The notes: generated by a model from the letters alone, not told the origin. Counted from the first letter of the stretch, positions 7,301-14,758 are shown. The stretch: DNA of 18,858 bases from CAZONU01 sp965370045 (GCA_965370045.1 CBDUSI010000089.1:1-18858), one strand, 5' to 3'. Made by a program: numbers and translations.

Positions 7301-7312
7301 CCGAAAGTGATA
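7276..7312. promoter_or_regulatory. Candidate operator half-sites at the S24 regulator promoter
   Basis: TATCAC (7276-7281) and GTGATA (7307-7312) form an inverted repeat with 31 bp between equivalent points, about three helical turns. One half overlaps the inner edge of the -10 and the other lies just upstream of the -35. This is a plausible autoregulatory site, not proven. Confidence 0.35.
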
Positions 7313-7316
7313 AAAC

Positions 7317-7335
7317 AGGCTTGATGTGAAAGCCT
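7317..7335 (-). terminator. Weak candidate rho-independent terminator after cysE-trpC
   Basis: AGGCTT (7317-7322) and AAGCCT (7330-7335) form a 6-bp stem with a 7-nt loop. Read on the minus strand the stem is followed by GTTTTATC, a short T-rich tail. It lies downstream of the cysE-trpC stop at 7411, and the S24 promoter follows immediately. Confidence 0.35.
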
Positions 7336-7350
7336 AAATGATTAGGAAGC

Positions 7351-7378
7351 AACGGGTTATAGCTTATTGGCACCCGTT
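7351..7378. repeat. 7-bp inverted repeat downstream of cysE-trpC
   Basis: AACGGGT (7351-7357) and ACCCGTT (7372-7378) are exact reverse complements with a 14-bp centre. It may help end cysE-trpC transcription or bind a regulator; no T-run follows on either strand. Confidence 0.35.
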
Positions 7379-7410
7379 TCCGAGCTGACTGTGCGCCGGG
7401 CAGGAGTGGC

Positions 7411-8826
7411 CTACGCCGTTCCCAACAGTTCCCTGACCGCCTTGCCGTGGTCCGGCTGTTTGAGCAGATGTTCGCCGACCAGGATCGCGTCGACGCCCAG
7501 GTCCTCCAACTGCCTGACGTTCTCGCGGGTCTTAATGCCGCTCTCGGAGACCACGATCTTGCCATCGGGAACCTTGGACCTGAGGCGCGCGGTGACGTCG
7601 AGACTGGTCACCAACTGGTCGAGGTTGCGATTGTTGATGCCGATGATCTCGGCGCCGACCTCCAGGGCGCGTTCCAGTTCGGACTCGTTGTGGATTTCGA
7701 CCAGTGCGTCCAGACCCAGCTCGCCGGCCAGCTTGTAGAGCTCCGCGAACTCGCCATCGCGCAGGAAGCGCACGATGAGCAGCACCGCGTCGGCCCCGAG
7801 CGCCGCGCTCTGGTAGAGGTGGTAGGGCGTGAGCATGAAGTCCTTGCGAAGCACCGGCAGGCCGGTGGCCCGGCGGGCTTCGATCATGTCGTCCAGCGAG
7901 CCCTGGAAGTGGCAGCGGTCGGTGAGCACCGAGAGCGCCCGCGCCCCGGCGGCCTCGTACTCCTTGGCGATCTGGTCGGGGTGATAGTGATGGAGAATCA
8001 CCCCCGCCGAGGGGCTGGCCCGCTTGCATTCGGCGATCAGCGAGACGCCCGGTTCTTTCAGCGCGTCCCTGAAGGAGCGCCGGCCCTCGCGGGCCTCCCG
8101 GGCCTTGGGCTCCAGCTCCTCCTGGGGCGTCCGCGCCTCGGCGAAGCCCACCTCGCGGAGCTTGCACTCGCGCATCTCCGCCAGGAAGTTGTAGTGCTTG
8201 CGCATCTCCGCCTCGGCCAGCTTGATCTCCTCGTGGAGGTCCTCCAGCGCGTTGCGGATGGGGTCGGGCAGGTTGCCGTGATCCAGCACCGCCCCGGGCA
8301 CCCGGGTGCCGATCTGGGTTACTACCCGGCCGGGCACGCCGACCACTGTGCTCTCGGCGACGACGTCATAGACCACCACGCTGCCCGCGCCGATGCGGGT
8401 GTATTTGCCGATGCGGATGTTGCCCAGCACGCTGGCCCCGGCGCCGACCACCACGCCTTCCTCCAGGGTGGGGTGGCGCTTGCCGCCGGCCTCGCCGGTG
8501 CCTCCCAGAGTGACCCCCTGGAAGAGCGTGCAGTTGTCGCCGATCTCGGCGGTCTCGCCGATGACCACGCCCATGCCGTGGTCGATGAATACCCCCCGGC
8601 CGATGGTAGCGCCGGGATGTATCTCAAGGCCGGTGCACAAGCGGGAGACCTGGCTGAGCAGCCGGGCCAGCAGCTTGAGCCCCAGCCTGGCGTGCAGCCA
8701 GTGGGCCACGCGGTGCATCACCAGGGCCTGGAAACCGGAGTAGCACAGCAGGCGCTCCAAGACGCCTCCCGCCGCCGGGTCGCGGCCCCTGATTGCGTGG
8801 AAGTCCCCGCGGATCTCGTCCAGCAC
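7411..8826 (-). CDS. Fusion of serine O-acetyltransferase (CysE) and indole-3-glycerol-phosphate synthase (TrpC)
   Basis: One 471-codon frame contains two complete enzymes. Residues 1 to about 205 are an EpsC-type serine acetyltransferase with left-handed beta-helix hexapeptide repeats, D82/H83 in VFIDHGMG, H118 in GKRHPTL, and the family end LDHGNLPDP. Residues about 212-471 are indole-3-glycerol-phosphate synthase with all expected active-site residues: E266 and K268 (AECKRASPS), K328 (LRKDF), E377 (VEIHN), N398 (GINNR), E428 and S429 (SESG). The first half makes O-acetylserine for cysteine; the second makes indole-3-glycerol phosphate for tryptophan. The start is GTG 8826, with AGGGGAGGGG about 9 bp upstream. 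The join is in frame across an Ala/Glu-rich helix. An internal start at M208 or M218 has no well-spaced ribosome site, so one polypeptide is favoured. Both activities look intact. Confidence 0.88.
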   Translation of the reverse strand: MLDEIRGDFHAIRGRDPAAGGVLERLLCYSGFQALVMHRVAHWLHARLGLKLLARLLSQVSRLCTGLEIHPGATIGRGVFIDHGMGVVIGETAEIGDNCTLFQGVTLGGTGEAGGKRHPTLEEGVVVGAGASVLGNIRIGKYTRIGAGSVVVYDVVAESTVVGVPGRVVTQIGTRVPGAVLDHGNLPDPIRNALEDLHEEIKLAEAEMRKHYNFLAEMRECKLREVGFAEARTPQEELEPKAREAREGRRSFRDALKEPGVSLIAECKRASPSAGVILHHYHPDQIAKEYEAAGARALSVLTDRCHFQGSLDDMIEARRATGLPVLRKDFMLTPYHLYQSAALGADAVLLIVRFLRDGEFAELYKLAGELGLDALVEIHNESELERALEVGAEIIGINNRNLDQLVTSLDVTARLRSKVPDGKIVVSESGIKTRENVRQLEDLGVDAILVGEHLLKQPDHGKAVRELLGTA

Positions 8827-9228
8827 TGTCGGCTTTCCCCTCCCCTGGAAAACCCGATGGTAGCCCCGAGCTGCGAAGTTTCAAGGGGAGCGGGCAGGAG
8901 GGGCGTACTCCCCGCCGGGAGCCGCCCCTTTCGCGACGTCCGGCCGCGCGGAGGAGCATCAGCGGCAAGTGCCCGTTGTCGAGAAAGCTTCTGAATTGCA
9001 GTGCTCAGGCATAAGTGGTTTATTCGTCATATGTTATGATGATAACTTATGGGGCGCGGCCTTTGCGAATGTGTGTCGCGGCGCGGGAGCCTGGGACCCG
9101 ATGGCCGGAGCGAGAGGCCCCGCCTTCTGACAGGATCGCCCTCGCTGGCATTGGCACCAAATGGGCGCAACCTGCTGGCGCGCTTACCCTTCGAGAATAG
9201 AGACCCGGTCCAGCATGCGGCGAGCTTC
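8827..9228. other. Intergenic region between cysE-trpC and the rnf operon
   Basis: This stretch of about 400 bp has no supported gene. Short open frames in it (for example 9015-9200) show no recognisable protein features. It holds a GC-rich inverted repeat, GGGGCG (8900-8905) with CGCCCC (8923-8928), in the probable leader of cysE-trpC, and an AT-rich island at 9011-9050 with nested inverted repeats. No good promoter hexamer pair for cysE-trpC was found. Confidence 0.5.
9011..9050. repeat. AT-rich island with nested inverted repeats
   Basis: GTTAT-GATG-ATAAC (9033-9046) is an inverted repeat, and ATAAGT (9011-9016) with ACTTAT (9045-9050) forms an outer pair. The island stands out in a GC-rich region between divergent genes and may be an operator or promoter for cysE-trpC. 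Confidence 0.35.
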
Positions 9229-9256
9229 TTGACGGTCGGCTGCGGCGACATATAAT
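9229..9256 (+). promoter_or_regulatory. Promoter of the rnf operon
   Basis: TTGACG (9229-9234, 5 of 6) and a perfect TATAAT (9251-9256) are separated by 16 bp. The predicted start near 9263 lies about 45 nt ahead of the GTG start of rnfE. This is the best promoter match in the window. Confidence 0.7.
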
Positions 9257-9307
9257 CCGGCGCTCGTCGTGGGCCAGCAAGCCGATGCCGGGAGCCAACT
9301 GACAGCA

Positions 9308-10042
9308 GTGAGCGCCTTGCGGGAATTAACCAAGGGACTCATCAAAGAGAACCCTCTCTTTGTCCTGGTGCTGGGGCTGTGCCCCTCGCTGGCGGTGACC
9401 ACCAGCATAACCAATGCGGTGGGCATGGGCGCGGCGGTGATATTCGTCCTGACCTGCTCGAACATGATCATCTCGGTTTTCCGGCGGCTGTTCCCCCCGA
9501 AGGTCCGCATCCCCTGCTTCATCATCGTCATCTCCACGTTCGTGACCATCGTGCAGAAGGTAATGCAGGCATACTTTCCGGACCTGGACGAGGCCCTGGG
9601 CATCTTCATCCCGTTGATAGTGGTCAACTGCGTGATCCTGGGGCGCGCCGAGGCCTTCGCCGGCAAGAAGGGCGTGGCCGCCAGCGCCTTCGACGGGCTG
9701 GGCATGGGGCTGGGCTTCACGCTGGGGCTGGTGTGGGTCAGCCTCTTCCGGGAAATCTTCGGCGCCTGGCAGCTGTGGGGCGTGCCCATCAGCATGAAGG
9801 GCTTCAACCCCGCGGCGGTGCTGATCATGGCCCCGGGGGCGTTCCTGGTGCTGGGCCTGAGCCTGGCCTTCTTCCGGATGCTCGGCGCGCGCAGCAAGGC
9901 GGCGGTCGCCGCCCAGACGGCGGGCGTCGCGCTCGACGAGGAGCCGATCTTCGGCCCCACGCTGGTCAAGCAGTTCAAGGCGAAGGCCGCCGCCGCCGAG
10001 GCCAGGAAGAAGCCGGCCGACGAGAAGGACGGGGGAGAGTAG
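9308..10042 (+). CDS. rnfE: Rnf complex subunit RnfE (membrane)
   Basis: This 244-residue RnfE/NqrD-family membrane protein has about six hydrophobic helices. C25 in VLGLCPSLAVTTSITN and C108 in VVNCVILGRAEAF are the family cysteines that, with those of RnfA, hold the intramembrane iron-sulfur cluster. FREIFG and the GLGMGLGFT segment are also typical. A charged Ala/Lys-rich C-terminal tail of about 45 residues is longer than usual. Rnf couples ferredoxin-NAD+ electron transfer to Na+ or H+ translocation. The start is set at GTG 9308 (ribosome site GGGAG about 14 bp upstream); an earlier in-frame GTG at 9269 would be only about 6 nt from the predicted transcription start, and residues 1-10 from 9308 match the family. 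It is the first gene of the operon; rnfA follows after 3 bp. Confidence 0.93.
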   Translation: MSALRELTKGLIKENPLFVLVLGLCPSLAVTTSITNAVGMGAAVIFVLTCSNMIISVFRRLFPPKVRIPCFIIVISTFVTIVQKVMQAYFPDLDEALGIFIPLIVVNCVILGRAEAFAGKKGVAASAFDGLGMGLGFTLGLVWVSLFREIFGAWQLWGVPISMKGFNPAAVLIMAPGAFLVLGLSLAFFRMLGARSKAAVAAQTAGVALDEEPIFGPTLVKQFKAKAAAAEARKKPADEKDGGE

Positions 10043-10045
10043 GCC

Positions 10046-10645
10046 GTGGTTTACTTCAAGCTCTTCTTCGGAGTGGTCTTCGTCAGCAACCTGGTCCTGG
10101 CCCAGTTCCTGGGACTGTGCCCCTTTATCGGCGTCTCCAAGAAGCGCAGCTCCGCGGTGGGCATGGGCCTGGCGGTCACCTTCGTGATCACCCTGGCCGC
10201 GGTGGTCTGCCACCTGCTCTTGGTGGGGGTCCTCAGGAATCCCGCTCTCGAACACCTGAAGCTGGACGGGTTCCTGCAGGTAAGCATTTTCATCCTGGTC
10301 ATCGCCACGCTGGTGCAGTTCGTGGAGATGGTCATTCAAAAAGTAAGTCCCCCGCTCTACCGCGCGCTGGGCATCTACCTCCCGCTGATCACCACCAACT
10401 GCGCGGTGCTGGGCGTGACCCAGCTCAACATGAAGTTCGCCGGTGCGCCCGACGGCCTGTTGCAGGCCACCATCCAGGGCTTCGGCGGCGGGGTGGGCTT
10501 CATGATCGGCATGATCCTGATCAGCTCCATACGCGAGGATCTGGAGGGCGCGGACATTCCCGAGAGCCTCAAGGGCGTGCCCCTGGCCTTCGTGATCACC
10601 GCCAGCCTGGCGCTGGCTTTCCTGGGCTTTGCGGGGATGGTATAG
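10046..10645 (+). CDS. rnfA: Rnf complex subunit RnfA (membrane)
   Basis: This 199-residue RnfA/NqrE-family protein is full length, with six hydrophobic helices. C25 in FLGLCPFIGVSKK and C119 in TTNCAVLGVT match the conserved cysteines that pair with RnfE C25 and C108 to bind the intramembrane iron-sulfur cluster known from Nqr and Rnf structures. The topology of RnfA is inverted relative to RnfE in this family. Electrons pass through this cluster between cytosolic and outer flavins. The start is GTG 10046, 3 bp after the rnfE stop, with GGGGGAGAG just upstream overlapping the rnfE end; rnfB follows after 2 bp, which suggests translational coupling. Confidence 0.95.
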   Translation: MVYFKLFFGVVFVSNLVLAQFLGLCPFIGVSKKRSSAVGMGLAVTFVITLAAVVCHLLLVGVLRNPALEHLKLDGFLQVSIFILVIATLVQFVEMVIQKVSPPLYRALGIYLPLITTNCAVLGVTQLNMKFAGAPDGLLQATIQGFGGGVGFMIGMILISSIREDLEGADIPESLKGVPLAFVITASLALAFLGFAGMV

Positions 10646-10647
10646 CG

Positions 10648-11565
10648 ATGTCCGCATCGGCCTCGCTGTTCACCTGCCTGGCGCCGCTGGCGGCCGCCGC
10701 TCCCGCGACGACCGTCGAGACCGTCGCTTGGGGCGCGGGCATCATGGCCGTGATCGGCGGCGGGTTGGGCATGCTGCTGTTCATCGCCTCGCGGGCCTTC
10801 GCCGTGAAGATCGATCCCCGCGTCGAGCAGGTGCTGGCCGCGTTGCCCGGGGTTAACTGCGGCGGCTGCGGGCTGCCCGGCTGCGCGGCTTACGCCGAGG
10901 GGGTGGTGAAAAGCGGCATGGGTGTGGACCTCTGCGCGCCCGGCGGCCCGGAGACCGCCAAGGCCATCGCCGGGGTCATGGGCGTGGTCTTCGACGAGTC
11001 CGACCGGAAGGTCTCCGTGCTGGCCTGTCGCGGCACCCGCGAGTTTACCAAGGACAAGTTCGAGTACTTCGGAATCGATGACTGCCGCGCCGCCGCGCTG
11101 GTCCACGAGGGGCCCAAGGGCTGCCGCTTCGGGTGCCTGGGGCTGGGCTCCTGCGTGCGGGCGTGCCCCTTCGGCGCGCTGGTCATGGGCGCCGACGGCA
11201 TCCCCCACGTCATCGAGGAGCTCTGCACCGCCTGCGGCAAGTGCGTCACGGCCTGCCCGCGGGACCTCTACACGTTGCGCGGGGAGAAGCAGACCGTGGT
11301 GGTGGCCTGCGCCTCGCACGACGCCGGCAAGGTCGTCAACAAGGTCTGCAAGGTGGGCTGCATCGCCTGCAAGAAGTGCGAGAAGTCCTGCAAGTTCGAG
11401 GCGATCAGGGTGATCGACGGCCTGGCCACCATCGACTACGAGAAGTGCAAGAACTGCGCGGCTTGCGTGAAGGCCTGCCCGCGGGGCATCATCCTCAACT
11501 TCCGTCAGGCCCGGCGCGCGCGCCAGGAGCGCCTGGAGGCCGAGCCGGCCGGGGAGAAGAGGTAG
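10648..11565 (+). CDS. rnfB: Rnf complex subunit RnfB, multi-[4Fe-4S] ferredoxin subunit
   Basis: The protein is 305 residues. An N-terminal membrane helix (about 25-50) is followed by a [4Fe-4S] domain with C71-x2-C74-x4-C79-x16-C96 (PF04060 type). Then come four further cysteine quartets: C159/C163/C169/C173, C193/C196/C199/C203, C238/C241/C244/C248 and C267/C270/C273/C277. Up to five clusters are therefore expected, more than the three of the proteobacterial RnfB. RnfB accepts electrons from ferredoxin on the cytosolic side and hands them to the membrane cluster of RnfA/RnfE. The quartet at 159-173 has an unusual spacing (x3, x5, x3), typical of the first half of a dicluster with a modified loop. 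ATG 10648 follows the rnfA stop by 2 bp. The C-terminus is Arg/Glu-rich. Confidence 0.95.
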   Translation: MSASASLFTCLAPLAAAAPATTVETVAWGAGIMAVIGGGLGMLLFIASRAFAVKIDPRVEQVLAALPGVNCGGCGLPGCAAYAEGVVKSGMGVDLCAPGGPETAKAIAGVMGVVFDESDRKVSVLACRGTREFTKDKFEYFGIDDCRAAALVHEGPKGCRFGCLGLGSCVRACPFGALVMGADGIPHVIEELCTACGKCVTACPRDLYTLRGEKQTVVVACASHDAGKVVNKVCKVGCIACKKCEKSCKFEAIRVIDGLATIDYEKCKNCAACVKACPRGIILNFRQARRARQERLEAEPAGEKR

Positions 11566-11570
11566 ACCCC

Positions 11571-12950
11571 ATGCATCTCTTCGGCCTGCCCACCTTCCGC
11601 GGCGGAACCCACCCGCCGGATAAGAAGGAACTCTCCAAGGACGTCGCGGTCGAGGCTTTCCCGATCCCGCCGCTTCTGGCCCTCTCGCTGGCCCAGGGGC
11701 TGGGCGCGCCGGCCAAGCCGGTGGTGGCCGCCGGTGATCGCGTGCTGCGCGGGCAGCTGATCGCCGAGCCCGGCGGCTTCGTATCCGCGGCGCTTCATGC
11801 CTCGACCAGCGGGACGGTCAAGCACATCGGCGAGTGTCCCCACCCGGTGGGCCTGCGCGCCAACGCGATCTTCATCGAGCCGGACGGCGCCGACGAGTGG
11901 CACGCGCAAGCCTGCGCCGCGCTCAACGACCAGGGGGTCGCCGCGCTCTCGGCCAAGGAAATCATCGCCAAGGTGTCCGCCGCCGGCCTGGTGGGCATGG
12001 GCGGCGCGGCCTTCCCCACGCACGTCAAGCTCAGCCCTCCGCCGGACAAGAAGATCGATACGGTCATCATCAACGGCTGCGAGTGCGAGCCTTATCTCAC
12101 TTCCGACTACCGCCTGATGCTCGACCGGCCGGAGGACATCGTCCGCGGGCTGCGCCTCTTCGTGAAGGCCGTCGGCGCCTCAAAGGGCATCATCGGCGTG
12201 GAGGCCAACAAGCCCGACGCCCACGAGCGGCTGGTGCGCGAGGTGCGCGGCGTCGAGGGCCTGTCCTGCAAGATGGTCGCGGTCAAGTACCCGCAGGGCG
12301 CCGAGAAGCAGCTCATCAAGGCGCTGCTGGACCGCGAGGTGCCCTCGGGCGGGCTGCCCATGGACGCCGGCGCCCTGGTCCAGAACGTGGGCACCGCCGT
12401 GGCCATGGCCGAGGCGGTGTACCTGGGCCGGCCGCTCACCGAGCGCGTGGTCACCGTCTCCGGCGAGGGCATCGAGCGGCCCGGGAACCTGCTCTGCCGC
12501 GTCGGGGTGCCGATCAGCGCGCTGCTGGCGGCCCGCGGGGTGCGGCCCGGCGCCCGGCGGCTCATTTCCGGTGGGCCGATGATGGGCCTGGCCCAGTGGA
12601 CCGCCGAGGTCCCGGTGCTCAAGGGCACCAGCGGGGTGCTGGTACTCGACGAGCCCGCCCCGCCGGAGCACACCGTCTGCATCAACTGCGGCCGCTGCGT
12701 CGAAGGCTGCCCCGCGAACCTCATGCCCAACCGCCTCTCGATCCTCGGCGAGCGCGGGCGCTTCGGCGACATGATGGAGTCCAACATCCTGGACTGCATC
12801 GAGTGCGGGGTCTGCACCTACCAGTGCCCCGCCAAGCGGCCCATCATCCACTGGATAAAGCAGGGCAAGAGCGAACTGCGCCTGGCCAAGATCAAGGCCG
12901 AGGCGGAGAAGAGGAAGAAAGAGACCCCGGAAGGAGTCCCGGCCAAGTGA
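11571..12950 (+). CDS. rnfC: Rnf complex subunit RnfC (NADH/FMN/[4Fe-4S] subunit)
   Basis: This is a 459-residue protein. The N-terminus (FRGGTHPPDKKELS) is the RnfC barrel-sandwich lead-in. GMGGAAFPTHVK (142-153) is the FMN/NADH-binding glycine-rich region shared with the 51-kDa subunit of complex I. NGCECEPYLTSDYRLM and GVEANKPDAHERL follow, then two [4Fe-4S] sites, C370/C373/C376/C380 and C409/C412/C415/C419. RnfC is the cytosolic site of NAD+ reduction. The C-terminal tail is Lys/Glu-rich and short, without the long Ala-rich repeats found in enterobacterial RsxC. The start at ATG 11571 is 5 bp after the rnfB stop, with GGGGAGAAGAGG in the rnfB end. It overlaps rnfD by 4 bp (GTGA). Confidence 0.96.
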   Translation: MHLFGLPTFRGGTHPPDKKELSKDVAVEAFPIPPLLALSLAQGLGAPAKPVVAAGDRVLRGQLIAEPGGFVSAALHASTSGTVKHIGECPHPVGLRANAIFIEPDGADEWHAQACAALNDQGVAALSAKEIIAKVSAAGLVGMGGAAFPTHVKLSPPPDKKIDTVIINGCECEPYLTSDYRLMLDRPEDIVRGLRLFVKAVGASKGIIGVEANKPDAHERLVREVRGVEGLSCKMVAVKYPQGAEKQLIKALLDREVPSGGLPMDAGALVQNVGTAVAMAEAVYLGRPLTERVVTVSGEGIERPGNLLCRVGVPISALLAARGVRPGARRLISGGPMMGLAQWTAEVPVLKGTSGVLVLDEPAPPEHTVCINCGRCVEGCPANLMPNRLSILGERGRFGDMMESNILDCIECGVCTYQCPAKRPIIHWIKQGKSELRLAKIKAEAEKRKKETPEGVPAK

Positions 12951-14116
12951 GCCCGGAAGCACAGAAGACGGCGGGCATGCCCGACAAGTGGCTGGTGGCC
13001 ACCAGTCCCCACGTGCGCTCGCCGGAGACGGTGAGCCAGATCATGTGGACGGTGGCCCTGGCCCTGGTGCCGGCCTGCGTGGCCGGGCTGGTGGTCTTCG
13101 GCTGGCACGCCGGGGTGGTCATCCTCCTGGCGGTGGCCGGGGCGGCCCTCAGCGAGGCGCTCGTCCAGAAGATGCTCAAGAAGCCGGTGACCGTCTCGGA
13201 CGGCAGCGCGGTGGTCACCGGACTGCTGCTGGCCTGCTGCCTGCCGCCGGACGTCAAGTGGTACGTGCCGCTGGTCGGCTCCTTTGTGGCCATCTTCATC
13301 GGCAAGCAGGTCTTCGGAGGGCTGGGCCGCAACTACTTCAACCCCGCGCTCCTGGGCCGGGCCTTCCTGCAGTTCGCCTTCGCCAACCAGCTCAGCCGGC
13401 CGCAGTGGCCCATGCTGATGCGCAAGCCGCTGGTGGACTCGCTGGCCGGCAACATCTTCAAGGTCGGCTCGGGCGCCACCGACGCCATAAGCGTGGCCAC
13501 CCCTCTGGGGGCGGTCGGGCCCTCGGCGGACGTGGCCGCGGCTACGCCGCTGGAAGCGGTCGGCAACGCCCTGCATATGCGGGGCTTCGACCAGCTGGAC
13601 GTGGCCCGCGACCTGGCCCTGGGCAACATCCCTGGCTGCATCGGGGAGGTCAGCAAGCTGGCGCTGCTGCTCGGCGGGCTGATCCTCATCGCCAACCGCT
13701 ACATCAACTGGCGGCTGCCCCTGGCCTACATCCTGGCCACCGTCGTCGCGGTGCTGCTCCTGCCGGTGCGCATCAAGACCGGCGTCGACGCCGCCGGGGC
13801 GGACGTTTTCGCTTGGACCGGCCTGTACGCCGGGCAATGGAAGGTGGTCGGGGAGTTGGCCGTGGTCCATCTGCTTTCCGGGGGGCTCTTCCTGGGTGCC
13901 TTCTTCATGATCACCGACATGGTCACCAGTCCGACGACCTCCAAGGGGCAGGTGATCTACGGGATCGCCGCGGGGCTGCTGGTGGCCCTTATCCGCGTCT
14001 ACGGCGGCTATCCCGAGGGGGTCTGCTACAGCATACTCCTGGTCAACGCCGCGCGGCTGGTGATTCAGCGTTACTCCGTCCCGCGCGTCTTCGGGACCAG
14101 GTTGCGGAAGGCCTGA
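12947..14116 (+). CDS. rnfD: Rnf complex subunit RnfD (membrane, covalent FMN)
   Basis: The 389-residue RnfD/NqrB-family protein has about nine to ten hydrophobic helices. Family segments include SPHVRSPETVSQIMW, GGLGRNYFNPALLGRAFL and FMITDMVTSPTTSKGQ. In the DAISVATPLG motif, T185 corresponds to the threonine that carries covalently bound FMN in Vibrio RnfD (T187); the usual SGAT or TGAT reads SVAT here. The start is GTG 12947, overlapping the rnfC stop (TGA 12948-12950), because GGAAGGAG is at correct spacing; ATG 12977 (379 residues) is the alternative. Flavinylation needs an ApbE-type transferase, which is not in this window. Confidence 0.93.
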   Translation: MSPEAQKTAGMPDKWLVATSPHVRSPETVSQIMWTVALALVPACVAGLVVFGWHAGVVILLAVAGAALSEALVQKMLKKPVTVSDGSAVVTGLLLACCLPPDVKWYVPLVGSFVAIFIGKQVFGGLGRNYFNPALLGRAFLQFAFANQLSRPQWPMLMRKPLVDSLAGNIFKVGSGATDAISVATPLGAVGPSADVAAATPLEAVGNALHMRGFDQLDVARDLALGNIPGCIGEVSKLALLLGGLILIANRYINWRLPLAYILATVVAVLLLPVRIKTGVDAAGADVFAWTGLYAGQWKVVGELAVVHLLSGGLFLGAFFMITDMVTSPTTSKGQVIYGIAAGLLVALIRVYGGYPEGVCYSILLVNAARLVIQRYSVPRVFGTRLRKA

Positions 14117-14119
14117 GCG

Positions 14120-14758
14120 ATGCCCAACTGGCTGCGCTACCCACTGACCCTGGCGGTCCTCGCCGCCATCGCCGGCGGCGGGCTGGCCTTTGTGGAGGTG
14201 GCCACCAGCGAGCGGGTCAGGGAGCAGAAGAAGCGCAAGCTCAGCGCGGCCTTCAAGCAGGTGCCTGGCTATAAAGACAACCGCGAGCTGGAAACGCCGA
14301 AAGAGCTGAAGAAGAAGTACGACAAGGACGAGAAGTGCTTCGAGGTCCTCGGCGCGGGCGGCGAGGTCATCGCCTACGCCGCGCAGGTCAGGTGCGTGGA
14401 GCCGCGCTGCTACAACGGCAGCGACCCCATCGTCCTGGTGGTGGTCGTGGACCAGGCCCTCGAGAAGGTGCTCCTGGTGCGCAGCACCCAGAACAAGGAG
14501 ACCCCCGGGCTGGGCGCCCGCGTGTCCGACAAGGCCGCCCGCAAGTCGCTGGCCTCCATGGCCGGCATCGAGAAGGTCAAGCTCCCGGAGCGCGACTACG
14601 ACTTCCTCGACAAGTTCATTGATCGCCCGACCGACCAGCTGAGAATCAAGAAGGGCGACCTTGACGGCATCAGCGGGGCCACGGTATCCTCGAAGGCGGT
14701 GGCCGGCGGAGTGCGGCGGGCCGTCGAGTTCCTGAAAGCGGTCACCGCCAAGCGCTAG
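14120..14758 (+). CDS. rnfG: Rnf complex subunit RnfG (periplasmic, covalent FMN)
   Basis: The 212-residue RnfG/NqrC-family protein has one N-terminal membrane helix (about 6-26) that anchors an extracytoplasmic flavin domain. ETPGLGARV is a family signature. DGISGATVSSKAV contains the flavinylation motif SGAT, with T188 expected to carry FMN through a phosphoester bond. The linker after the helix is rich in Lys and Glu (RVREQKKRKLS). The start at ATG 14120 is 3 bp after the rnfD stop. It ends the rnf cluster; the six subunits are complete in the order E-A-B-C-D-G. No rnfH is present. A nitroreductase gene starts 51 bp later and may share the transcript. Confidence 0.95.
   Translation: MPNWLRYPLTLAVLAAIAGGGLAFVEVATSERVREQKKRKLSAAFKQVPGYKDNRELETPKELKKKYDKDEKCFEVLGAGGEVIAYAAQVRCVEPRCYNGSDPIVLVVVVDQALEKVLLVRSTQNKETPGLGARVSDKAARKSLASMAGIEKVKLPERDYDFLDKFIDRPTDQLRIKKGDLDGISGATVSSKAVAGGVRRAVEFLKAVTAKR

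Noticed and set aside
7411..8205. TrpC as a separate gene starting at M208 or M218 within the fusion
   Set aside because: The frame is continuous with CysE, and purine-rich sequence before M208 is too close to act as a well-spaced ribosome site. It stays an alternative that protein data could revive.
9015..9200. A small plus-strand frame in the cysE-trpC/rnf intergenic region
   Set aside because: It has no ribosome site, no recognisable protein features, and other frames overlap it equally well.
9269..9307. A longer rnfE start at GTG 9269
   Set aside because: It would leave about 6 nt of leader after the predicted start, and the extra residues do not match the family.
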